Assembly (NCBI GenBank): GCA_002450075.1
Contig: DJYJ01000039.1
Span: 1-13,359 of the forward strand
Source of the DNA: Clostridiales bacterium UBA6981
GTDB lineage: Bacteria > Bacillota > Clostridia > Oscillospirales > Oscillospiraceae
Length of the DNA: 13,359 bases
Reading direction: 5' to 3'
Positions 1 to 7,274 of the stretch are shown in pieces. The stretch's first letter is position 1. Each line of letters opens with the position of its first letter. The position numbers were made by a program, and so were the translations under genes. The notes beneath the pieces are model-generated. The model did not search any database. It was not told where the DNA came from and worked only from the letters and a program-made list of their open reading frames with translations.

Positions 1-16
1 AAGGTGCGTAGAGGTT

Positions 17-152
17 CTGTATGATAAGTGAGGCTCGAAATCTTCGATTTCGTTTAGCCGAACTTATACACAGTTGACGGATTTTCAGCGCCTTTTGCGC
101 TGAAAATGCCGCAGAACTGCGGCTTATCTGATTAAAGAATTTAATCAGATAA
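17..152. repeat. Cluster of four consecutive stem-loops, no gene
   Basis: Nothing codes here, but inverted repeats cover almost the whole stretch. (1) GGCTCGAAATC at 32-42 pairs with GATTTCG (46-52) and AGCC (56-59), and is extended outward by ATAAGT (24-29) with ACTTAT (62-67) and CTGT (17-20) with ACAG (70-73). (2) ATTTTCAGCGC at 81-91 pairs with GCGCTGAAAAT at 97-107. (3) GCCGCAG at 108-114 pairs with CTGCGGC at 117-123. (4) TTATCTGATTAAA at 124-136 pairs with TTTAATCAGATAA at 140-152. Stems 2 to 4 touch one another. None is followed by a clear T-run on the plus strand. The layout fits a mobile palindromic intergenic element cut by the window edge, or a transcribed leader or terminator of a gene to the left. 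It resembles no riboswitch class I can name. Confidence 0.6.
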
Positions 153-210
153 TAGTATCAGAATAAAACCAGTTTATCATCCGCAGGGGCTGTTTTCAAC
201 GGAAAATCTG

Positions 211-219
211 TGGTATGAT
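211..219 (+). promoter_or_regulatory. Extended -10 promoter of the PatB-like gene
   Basis: TG-G-TATGAT matches the extended -10 form of a sigma-A promoter. No good -35 box lies 17 bp upstream (TGTTTT at 191-196), which extended -10 promoters tolerate. Transcription would begin near 226. That makes the ATG at 215 unusable and supports the start at 251. Confidence 0.5.
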
Positions 220-250
220 GAGAAAAAAGCAGGCAGGGAGGCACAGAGCA

Positions 251-1444
251 ATGCCATACGATTTTACGACCGTTCTCGACCGCCGCGGAAGGGACTCGAT
301 CGCCGCGGACGTGATCCCCTGGGACGTAGGGGTGGACGAGGGCTTTGACGCGATCCCGATGTGGGTCGCGGACATGGCCTATCCCGTCGCGCCGCCCGTT
401 CTCGACGCGATGCGAAAGCGGCTGGAGTTCCCGTCGCTGGGCTACTATGCGATGAGCGACGCGTATTATGACAGCATCCTCTCCTGGCAGCGGCGCCGCC
501 ACGGCGCCCTGGGGCTGGAGCGCGAGCATATCGGCTATGAAAACGGCGTGCTCGGGGGCGTGGCCGCGGCTGTCCAGGCCTTTACCGCGCCGGGGGAGAA
601 GATTCTGGTCCACAGCCCGACCTACGTCGGCTTTACCCACACGGTGGGAAATCTCGGGCGCGTGCTCGTCCACTCCCCTCTTCGGCGGGACGGGGACGGG
701 ATCTGGCGCATGGACTATGCCGACATGGAGGAGAAAATCGCCGCAGAGCATATCCATCTTGTGATCTTCTGCTCGCCGCACAACCCCGCCGGGCGCGTGT
801 GGGAGCGCGCGGAGCTGGAAAAGGCGATGGCGATCTTCGAAAAGCACGACTGTCTCGTGATCTCGGACGAGATCTGGTCCGACATCGTGATGCCGGGCTT
901 CCGCCATATCCCGACCCAGTCGGTGAGCGAGGACGCGCGGCGGCGCACGATCGCCTTCTACGCGCCGAGCAAGACCTTTTCGCTGGCCGGACTCGTCGGG
1001 TCGTATCACATCGTCTATAACCGGTATCTGCGGGAGCGTCTGGTGCGCCAGAGCGAGCTGAGCCACTATAATTCCTGCAATGTGCTGTCGATGCACGCCC
1101 TTCTCGGCGCCTATTCGCCGGAGGGCGAGCGCTGGGCGGAGGAGATGATCCGCGCCGTCGACGCCAACTTTGCCTATGCCTGCGGCTTTATCGCCGAGCA
1201 CTTCCCGGGCGTGAAGGTCATGCGCCCGCAGGGGACGTATATGCTGTTCCTCGACTGCCACGACTGGTGCGCTGCCCACGGCGTCTCGATCGGCGAGCTG
1301 CAGCGCCGCGCCGTGCGCAAGGGCGTGATCTGGCAGAACGGCGAGGATTTCGTCTGGCCGGAGACGATCCGGATGAATCTCGCGCTGCCGCTCTCCCGGC
1401 TGCAGGAGGCCATGGAGAGGCTGAAGCAGTACGCGTTCGTTTGA
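251..1444 (+). CDS. PatB/MalY-type PLP-dependent cystathionine beta-lyase or aminotransferase
   Basis: A 397-residue cytoplasmic fold-type I PLP enzyme of the MalY/PatB branch. Family members cleave C-S bonds (cystathionine or cysteine to a thiol or sulfide, pyruvate and ammonia), and some act as aminotransferases. The N-terminal pattern WVADMAYPVAPPV is typical of MalY/PatB. Visible active-site elements are SPHNPAGRVW with Asn178, SDEIWSD with Asp206 (pyridine nitrogen contact), SKTFSLAGL with Lys241 as the Schiff-base lysine, and Arg374 in RMNLALP for the substrate carboxylate. Length is normal for the family. I chose the ATG at 251 because AGGGAGG (235-241) sits 9 nt upstream; the in-frame ATG at 215 overlaps the -10 box and has no ribosome site. 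No sulfur-metabolism neighbour helps to choose the substrate, so lyase versus aminotransferase stays open. Confidence 0.9.
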   Translation: MPYDFTTVLDRRGRDSIAADVIPWDVGVDEGFDAIPMWVADMAYPVAPPVLDAMRKRLEFPSLGYYAMSDAYYDSILSWQRRRHGALGLEREHIGYENGVLGGVAAAVQAFTAPGEKILVHSPTYVGFTHTVGNLGRVLVHSPLRRDGDGIWRMDYADMEEKIAAEHIHLVIFCSPHNPAGRVWERAELEKAMAIFEKHDCLVISDEIWSDIVMPGFRHIPTQSVSEDARRRTIAFYAPSKTFSLAGLVGSYHIVYNRYLRERLVRQSELSHYNSCNVLSMHALLGAYSPEGERWAEEMIRAVDANFAYACGFIAEHFPGVKVMRPQGTYMLFLDCHDWCAAHGVSIGELQRRAVRKGVIWQNGEDFVWPETIRMNLALPLSRLQEAMERLKQYAFV

Positions 1445-1506
1445 TCGGGACACTGCGCAGCTCTCGACAGGGTATCCCACAAAACATCGGTCATGCAACA
1501 AAGAAC

Positions 1507-1536
1507 AAGCCGGGGCTCCGAATGGAGCCCCGGCTT
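1507..1536. terminator. Shared hairpin terminator between convergent genes
   Basis: AAGCCGGGGCTCC (1507-1519) and GGAGCCCCGGCTT (1524-1536) form a perfect 13-bp stem with a GAAT loop. It lies between the PatB-like gene (+) and the acetyltransferase (-). The leftward transcript continues GTTCTTTGTTG, moderately U-rich; the rightward one continues GCGCCTGTTTG, weaker. It probably works in both directions. Confidence 0.75.
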
Positions 1537-1543
1537 GCGCCTG

Positions 1544-1569
1544 TTTGTCAGTCAAATTTGTCAGTCAAA
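1544..1569. repeat. 13-bp tandem duplication across a stop codon
   Basis: TTTGTCAGTCAAA occurs twice without a gap (1544-1556 and 1557-1569). The right copy contains the TGA stop (1561-1563, minus strand) of the acetyltransferase gene. The left copy is an exact duplicate just downstream of it and puts a second TGA 13 nt later, in another frame. Confidence 0.8.
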
Positions 1570-2190
1570 AATCTGTCCGGGCAGCTTCAGCTTTTCTTTG
1601 TAAGGAAAGCTCTTGTCAAACGCCTCGACCGCCTCGTCCGATACATAGTAGCCCCGCGGCGTTCGGTATACGCCGCTCACGCCGTCAAGATAGCCCGGCT
1701 TGAACTCCCTGCACAGGAAAAAGGAGTCGTCCGCCCCCGCCGGCAGGTCGTGATAGCGGATGGAGAAGTTTCTGGCATAGGTAAAGCCGCTGTGGCCGTA
1801 AAAGCCGATATTGCCCTCGAGTAGCACGGCGCCGAAGCCCAGCGCCGCCGCCCGCTCCAGGGAGTAGTCAAGCAGCCTTTTGCCGTAGCCCTGCCGCTTG
1901 AGCGCGGGGGTGATGCCGATCGGGCCCATGGTCAGCACGTCGATCACCCGGCCGTCGTCGGCTTCGATGATCGTGCGCATGAACATATTCTGGCCGATCA
2001 GCTCGCTGCCCTTTTCCATGACGAAGTCCAGCTCTCCGACAAAGGCCGGGTCATCGCGCAGCACATGGATCACATAGTGCTCGCTGCAGCCGGGGCGATA
2101 TACGTTCCAGAACGATTCGCGGACAAGATTTTCGACCGCGCGGTAGTCCTCTTTTGTCTCCGTGCGGATGATGATGTCATTTGTATTCAT
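1561..2190 (-). CDS. GNAT family N-acetyltransferase
   Basis: A 209-residue cytoplasmic acetyltransferase of the GNAT fold. It transfers acetyl from acetyl-CoA to an amine that cannot be named from sequence. The acetyl-CoA-binding signature is RQGYGKRLL at residues 99-107, in the GPIGITPALKRQGYGK arrangement typical of YhbS-like (COG3153) members. GFYGHSGF about 30 residues later is the usual beta6 turn. A C-terminal extension of roughly 70 residues, including GVYRTPRGYYVSDEAVEAFDK, is also known from YhbS-like proteins. The ATG is supported by AGGAGG (complement of 2198-2203) 7 nt upstream. The gene lies downstream of, and in the same direction as, a second GNAT gene 214 bp away; the gap suggests separate transcription. 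Its leader carries the structured element at 2233-2311. Confidence 0.88.
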   Translation of the reverse strand: MNTNDIIIRTETKEDYRAVENLVRESFWNVYRPGCSEHYVIHVLRDDPAFVGELDFVMEKGSELIGQNMFMRTIIEADDGRVIDVLTMGPIGITPALKRQGYGKRLLDYSLERAAALGFGAVLLEGNIGFYGHSGFTYARNFSIRYHDLPAGADDSFFLCREFKPGYLDGVSGVYRTPRGYYVSDEAVEAFDKSFPYKEKLKLPGQIFD

Positions 2191-2232
2191 TGTTTAACCT
2201 CCTGAAAATTGTTGACTTCAATTGCCTTTCAG

Positions 2233-2311
2233 CGGGAGGTTTGTCCGATCGTCGGCTGCCATGCATGCAGGCAAATGCTCCGGTGGAGCATTTGATCGCA
2301 AAAACCTCCCG
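2233..2311. other. Structured intergenic element, possible leader of the GNAT gene
   Basis: An outer 10-bp stem, CGGGAGGTTT (2233-2242) with AAACCTCCCG (2302-2311), encloses two smaller structures. One is a 9-bp hairpin, AAATGCTCC (2273-2281) with GGAGCATTT (2285-2293) and a 3-nt loop. The other is a palindromic stretch around ATGCATGCA flanked by TGCC (2257-2260) and GGCA (2270-2273). The whole can fold as a multibranched domain. On the minus strand it would be a leader ending about 43 nt before the acetyltransferase start, clear of the ribosome site. I cannot match it to a known riboswitch. A palindromic mobile repeat is an equal possibility. Confidence 0.5.
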
Positions 2312-2366
2312 GTCAGCCCACAATCTCCGGTTTCATGCAGAATTTCAAACAATGCGCTCCTTATTC

Positions 2367-2393
2367 ATAATATAATCAAGCCTTGCGGCTCAA
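2367..2393 (-). promoter_or_regulatory. Weak candidate promoter or terminator upstream of the GNAT gene
   Basis: Reading leftward, TTGAGC (complement of 2388-2393) and TATTAT (complement of 2367-2372) are 15 bp apart, short for sigma-A. The same stretch also folds as UUGAGCC-GCAA-GGCUUGA followed by UUAUAUU, which could be a weak terminator for the gene ending at 2405. One or the other reading may be right. Confidence 0.25.
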
Positions 2394-2404
2394 TTTGCTC
2401 TTGC

Positions 2405-3178
2405 TTAGCGGTGGATATACATCCTTGTCATCTCCGGCTCCCTGTCCCCCTGCACCATACAGAGGAACTCCCAGCCGTAGCGCTCGTAAAAGGAGGTATG
2501 ATCGGTAACAAGATACAGCGGCGATATGCCTTTGGCGCGCATGTCCTCCACCGCCGTGTTCAGCAGCCGTCCGGCTATCCCCTGACAGCGGCAGTCTTCC
2601 TCGGTATAGACCGCGCAGACATTCGGCGCCAGATCCTTACGGTCATGGAAGTCGTTTTCGATGACCCCCAGTCCTCCGATGATCCGCTCGCCGTCAAGGC
2701 ACAGATACCAGCCGTATTCCGTTTCGCCGTTCAGATAGGGGCGCATGCATTCCAGGTAAGCCTCCGTCGGCACGCCCCATTTTTCATGGAACCACGCCGC
2801 AGCAGCCTCTGTCAGCTCCGGCCTCTCGCGCAGGGTGACAAACGCATAGCCCTTCAGATTCAGCGCGGCCTCGGCATTGTTTCCGGTGATCATGCCCAGC
2901 TTTTCGCATGTCTTCGCCTCGGCACAGCTGCCGCAGGTTTCGATTCCCCGGTCCAGCGCGCACCGGCGGATCGGGCAGAGCGATTCGCAGTAGGGCGTCT
3001 TTACCCCGTCGACCCGGCAGCCGGCACAGCAGATCATCTCCGGCGTGATCTCCACGCCGTTGAGCTCCGACCAACGTGCGGCGACTTTCCGCCGCAGTGC
3101 TTCGTCGTTCGTGACCGTTGCCATTCTGGCCTCGCATCTCTCGCAGTCCAGGCCGCAGAACGCGATATAGTCTTTCAT
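2405..3178 (-). CDS. DUF3795-like cysteine-rich domain fused to a GNAT acetyltransferase
   Basis: A 257-residue two-domain cytoplasmic protein. Residues 1 to about 100 hold 12 cysteines (8, 12, 15, 50, 51, 54, 64, 68, 73, 82, 85, 91), beginning CGLDCERC and continuing CCAGC, CESLCPIRRC and CGSCAEAKTC. This matches DUF3795, whose cysteines are thought to bind metal; its function is unknown. Residues from about 112 on form a GNAT domain with the acetyl-CoA loop RCQGIAGRLL (197-206) and the SFYERYGW turn near the C-terminus. The start has a GGGAG-type ribosome site and a strong promoter upstream. The reading frame runs unbroken through both domains, so this is a true fusion and not two merged calls. 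The acetyl acceptor is unknown. Confidence 0.82.
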   Translation of the reverse strand: MKDYIAFCGLDCERCEARMATVTNDEALRRKVAARWSELNGVEITPEMICCAGCRVDGVKTPYCESLCPIRRCALDRGIETCGSCAEAKTCEKLGMITGNNAEAALNLKGYAFVTLRERPELTEAAAAWFHEKWGVPTEAYLECMRPYLNGETEYGWYLCLDGERIIGGLGVIENDFHDRKDLAPNVCAVYTEEDCRCQGIAGRLLNTAVEDMRAKGISPLYLVTDHTSFYERYGWEFLCMVQGDREPEMTRMYIHR

Positions 3179-3217
3179 TTTTTCTCTCCCGTGCCCCCTG
3201 TTTGCCTCTTTTTTATT

Positions 3218-3246
3218 ATCATAAGGAACGCGCGCCTGCCTGTCAA
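3218..3246 (-). promoter_or_regulatory. Sigma-A promoter of the DUF3795-GNAT gene
   Basis: On the minus strand TTGACA (complement of 3241-3246), a 17-bp spacer and TATGAT (complement of 3218-3223) make a near-consensus promoter. The predicted start is near 3211, giving a leader of about 30 nt before the ATG at 3178. Confidence 0.8.
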
Positions 3247-3340
3247 GAGCGGATGTTCAACGGGGGAAACGCGGGGATCGCGCGCATTTTTCCGGATTTG
3301 TCCAAAGTGTGAATTTTACCTTTTCTTTCCGGCGAAACTA

Positions 3341-3369
3341 TTGACAAAGCATGGTCTCGATGGTATATT
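3341..3369 (+). promoter_or_regulatory. Sigma-A promoter of the hrcA-grpE-dnaK-dnaJ operon
   Basis: Consensus TTGACA (3341-3346), a 17-bp spacer, and TATATT (3364-3369) preceded by TGG, so also an extended -10. The first CIRCE arm starts at 3368 and overlaps the last two bases of the -10 box. Bound HrcA would therefore block RNA polymerase directly. Confidence 0.88.
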
Positions 3370-3394
3370 AGCACTCGAAAAAGGAGAGTGCCAA
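3368..3394 (+). promoter_or_regulatory. CIRCE operator (HrcA-binding site)
   Basis: TTAGCACTC (3368-3376), 9 bp, then GAGTGCCAA (3386-3394). The left arm matches the CIRCE consensus exactly and the right arm has one change (C for T at 3392). This is the classical binding site for the HrcA repressor and explains heat control of the operon. A further perfect right arm follows at 3409-3417. Confidence 0.95.
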
Positions 3395-3408
3395 CAGTCG
3401 GCAGTATG

Positions 3409-3417
3409 GAGTGCTAA
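3409..3417 (+). promoter_or_regulatory. Extra CIRCE half-site overlapping the hrcA ribosome site
   Basis: GAGTGCTAA is the exact complement of the left CIRCE arm at 3368-3376, whereas the properly spaced right arm (3386-3394) is imperfect. With the preceding G, GGAG (3408-3411) lies 7 nt before the hrcA ATG at 3419, so the same bases probably form the hrcA ribosome-binding site. Confidence 0.75.
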
Positions 3418-3418
3418 C

Positions 3419-4504
3419 ATGGCGATCAGTGAGAGAAAAAAGAAAATATTGGCCGCCGTCGTTGACGCCTATATCCAGACCGCCGAGCCGGTGGGCAGCA
3501 AGGCCATCGCCGAGAGCGCGGGTCTGGGATGCTCCTCGGCGACGATCCGCAACGAGCTGGCCGAGCTGGTGGCGATGGGCTATCTCGAACAGCCGCACAC
3601 CTCCGCCGGCCGTGTGCCGACGCCGATGGGCTACCGCATGTATGTCAACGAGCTGATGGATCAGCAGCGCATGAGCATCGAGGAGAGCGAGGAATTGAAT
3701 CGCCGCCTCAACCAGAAGCTGCAGGCGCTCGACGACAAGATCAGCGACGTCAGCCGCCTTGCCAGCCAGCTGACCGACTATCCGGCCATGGCACTGACCA
3801 CGCGCGAGGCCGTGACGATCCTCCGCTTCGATCTCATCTATGTCGACGCAAACACCTTTATCATCGTCGTGATGCTCTCGGACCACACGGTGCGCAACAA
3901 GCTGGTGAGGCTGCCGATCTCGGTGGATGAGAAGATGATCCGCAAGCTCGCAACGCTGTTCAACGCCAACTTCACCCACATCGGTGAGGATGCGATCACC
4001 CCGGTGCTGATCGCCTCGACCGAGCGCAGCGCCGACGACACGATGGGCATCACGGCCGTGATCTCGTCGTTCGCGATCGAGGTACTGTCCTCTTCCGCCG
4101 CCCCGTCCGCCTTTGTCTCCGGCGAAAACCGGCTGTTAAGCCAGCCGGAGTTCCGCGACCCGGACAAAGCGCACCGCCTGATGAGCTATCTCTCCGGCGG
4201 CGGGCATATCCTGCCGGAGGGCGGCATTTTTCCGGACAGCAACGAGGTCCGCGTGCTGATCGGCCCGGAGAACGTGGCCGAGGAGCTGAAGGATTCGAGC
4301 GTGGTGATCGCAAGCTATGACGCCGGCGACAACACCCGCGGGCTGATCGGCGTGGTGGGCCCGACGCGCATGGACTACTCCGCCGTCGCCGCCAAGCTCC
4401 GCTTCCTGGCCGACGGCCTTTCGAGAAGGCTCGGCGGGGGCGAGGCGCCGCCCGAGGGCATGCACAACAAGCTGATCATTAAGGGAGACACGAACGATGA
4501 GTGA
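3419..4504 (+). CDS. hrcA: Heat-inducible transcription repressor HrcA
   Basis: A 361-residue DNA-binding repressor that holds CIRCE-controlled chaperone genes down and depends on chaperones for its active fold, which couples repression to folding load. The N-terminal winged helix is clear: RKKKILAAVVDAYIQTAEPV, then SSATIRNELAELVAMGYLEQ and the HTSAGRVPT wing, conserved in HrcA. The middle part has the GAF-like dimer region and the C-terminus the usual GPTRMDYSAV pattern. Length is slightly above the usual 340-350. The frame is open upstream to 2222, but the CIRCE and promoter fix the start at 3419. The last codons overlap grpE by 8 nt (ATGAGTGA), suggesting translational coupling. As first gene of the operon it represses its own synthesis. 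Confidence 0.97.
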   Translation: MAISERKKKILAAVVDAYIQTAEPVGSKAIAESAGLGCSSATIRNELAELVAMGYLEQPHTSAGRVPTPMGYRMYVNELMDQQRMSIEESEELNRRLNQKLQALDDKISDVSRLASQLTDYPAMALTTREAVTILRFDLIYVDANTFIIVVMLSDHTVRNKLVRLPISVDEKMIRKLATLFNANFTHIGEDAITPVLIASTERSADDTMGITAVISSFAIEVLSSSAAPSAFVSGENRLLSQPEFRDPDKAHRLMSYLSGGGHILPEGGIFPDSNEVRVLIGPENVAEELKDSSVVIASYDAGDNTRGLIGVVGPTRMDYSAVAAKLRFLADGLSRRLGGGEAPPEGMHNKLIIKGDTNDE

Positions 4505-5096
4505 CGAGAAGAAGACCGAAGAGGTCAGGGAAGAAGCGGCTGAGGCCGAGACCGAAGAGGAAAAGGCCGAAGAGAAAAAGGCCGAAGAGAAAAAGGCGGA
4601 AGAGCCGAAGGAAGAGAAAAAAGAGAGAAAAGGAAAGGCAAAGGAAGAGAAGGCCGAAGCAAAGGAAGAGAAAAAGGCCGAGAGCCCGCAGGGCGCTTCC
4701 GACGCCTATTTACGGCTGCTCGCGGAGTATGACAACTACCGCAAGCGCAGCCAGAAGGAAAAGGACAGCCTCTATGCCGACATCAAGGCCGACACCGTGA
4801 CAAAGTTCCTGCCGGTGTATGACAATCTGGTCCGCGCGCTCAACCAGGGCACGGAGGACGAGGCCTACCGCAAGGGCGTGGAGATGATCATGAACCAGTT
4901 TTGCCAGACGCTTGAAAAGCTGGGCGTGACGAAGACCGAATCGCTCGGGCAGAAGTTCGACCCGAAGTTCCACAACGCGGTGATGCATGTGGACGACGAG
5001 GAAAAGGGCGAAAACGAGATCGTCGAGGTCTTTCAGGAGGGCTTCATGCTCGGTGAAAAGGTGATCCGCTTCGCGATGGTCAAGGTGGCTAATTAG
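4497..5096 (+). CDS. grpE: GrpE, nucleotide exchange factor of DnaK
   Basis: A 199-residue cytoplasmic cofactor that dimerises and releases ADP from DnaK. Residues 1 to about 63 are almost only Lys, Glu and Ala, with an AEEKK repeat coded by a 15-bp tandem repeat. This tail is longer and more repetitive than in many GrpE proteins. The conserved part starts near residue 70: AYLRLLAEYDNYRKR (long dimer helix), VTKFLPVYDNLVRAL, then FDPKFHNAVMHVDDEE and the beta-wing ending EGFMLGEKVIRFAMVKVAN, which is the family signature. GGGAG (4483-4487) precedes the ATG by 9 nt inside the end of hrcA. The stop TAG (5094-5096) is in phase with the heptanucleotide array that follows. Confidence 0.97.
   Translation: MSDEKKTEEVREEAAEAETEEEKAEEKKAEEKKAEEPKEEKKERKGKAKEEKAEAKEEKKAESPQGASDAYLRLLAEYDNYRKRSQKEKDSLYADIKADTVTKFLPVYDNLVRALNQGTEDEAYRKGVEMIMNQFCQTLEKLGVTKTESLGQKFDPKFHNAVMHVDDEEKGENEIVEVFQEGFMLGEKVIRFAMVKVAN
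4566..4604 (+). repeat. 15-bp tandem repeat inside grpE
   Basis: GCCGAAGAGAAAAAG occurs twice exactly (4566-4580, 4581-4595) and a third partial copy, GCGGAAGAG, begins at 4596. It codes for AEEKK units in the charged tail of GrpE. Being a multiple of three, copy changes would keep the frame. Confidence 0.85.
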
Positions 5097-5145
5097 TTTC
5101 TAGCTTCTAGTTTCTAGCTTCTAGTTTCTAGTTTCTGGCTTTTGG
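5097..5145. repeat. Heptanucleotide tandem array between grpE and dnaK
   Basis: Seven consecutive 7-nt units: TTTCTAG, CTTCTAG, TTTCTAG, CTTCTAG, TTTCTAG, then the decayed TTTCTGG and CTTTTGG, followed by seven T. The first five follow YTTCTAG with alternating first base. Because 7 is not a multiple of 3, TAG falls in all three frames (5101, 5108, 5115). The grpE stop TAG (5094-5096) lies exactly one period before the first array TAG. The array fills much of the 132-bp gap before dnaK. Confidence 0.9.
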
Positions 5146-5228
5146 TTTTTTTGGCAGCATGATCCGGCAATAGCCGTTTTATGATAAAGTTGTTAATAAA
5201 ATAGTTCGATATACAGGAGGAATTCATC

Positions 5229-7079
<1,851 letters not shown>

Positions 7080-7088
7080 GACGCAAAG

Positions 7089-7175
7089 CCTTCTCTGAAA
7101 AGGGAGGTCGGCCGCGAAGGCTGAGGCGTATGACCCCTCAGTCTGCTCCGCAGACAGCTCCCCTTTCAGGGGCGC
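7089..7175. repeat. Palindromic intergenic repeat between dnaK and dnaJ
   Basis: Outer arms CTGAAAAGGGAG (7095-7106) and CTCCCCTTTCAG (7158-7169) pair with one mismatch. Inside, CTGAGG (7121-7126) can pair with CCTCAG (7136-7141), or GTCTGC (7141-7146) with GCAGAC (7150-7155). The core ACCCCTCAGTCTGC followed by GCAGACAGCTCCCCTTT resembles an intergenic repeat I know from many gut Clostridia genomes. This is recall and was not checked by search. It is not coding. Confidence 0.7.
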
Positions 7176-7210
7176 CATGGCTGCGAAGCGCGAGATCTTC
7201 AATATTTCAT

Positions 7211-7242
7211 TCTTTGAGGCGGAGAAAACTCCGCCTCAAAGA
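7211..7242 (+). terminator. 14-bp hairpin before dnaJ, possible attenuator
   Basis: TCTTTGAGGCGGAG (7211-7224) and CTCCGCCTCAAAGA (7229-7242) form a perfect stem with an AAAA loop. The sequence after it is GCGGTTTTATG, with only four T after a four-base gap, so termination would be partial. It stands 32 nt before the dnaJ start. Alternative roles are an RNA-processing or 3'-end-protecting structure for the upstream hrcA-grpE-dnaK message. Confidence 0.6.
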
Positions 7243-7274
7243 GCGGTTTTATGACCGCAGCTTGCGAGGATAAA

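Noticed and set aside
158..1555. 465-codon open frame antisense to the PatB-like gene
   Set aside because: Shadow of a well-supported PLP enzyme; composition is typical of an antisense GC-rich frame.
2181..2375. 64-codon plus-strand frame in the gap between the two GNAT genes
   Set aside because: No ribosome site; it lies over the structured repeat element and its translation has no family features.
2222..3418. Upstream extension of hrcA in the same frame
   Set aside because: It runs through the promoter, CIRCE and the opposite-strand DUF3795-GNAT gene. The HrcA family begins at 3419, where a ribosome site lies.
5150..5215. Separate promoter for dnaK
   Set aside because: TATGAT at 5180 has no usable -35 box (TTGGCA is 23 bp away), and TTGTTA/TATACA has a 14-bp spacer and runs into the ribosome site. 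No second CIRCE is present.
7251..7274. Earlier in-frame start for dnaJ
   Set aside because: No ribosome site before 7251, and the standard DnaJ N-terminus starts at 7275.
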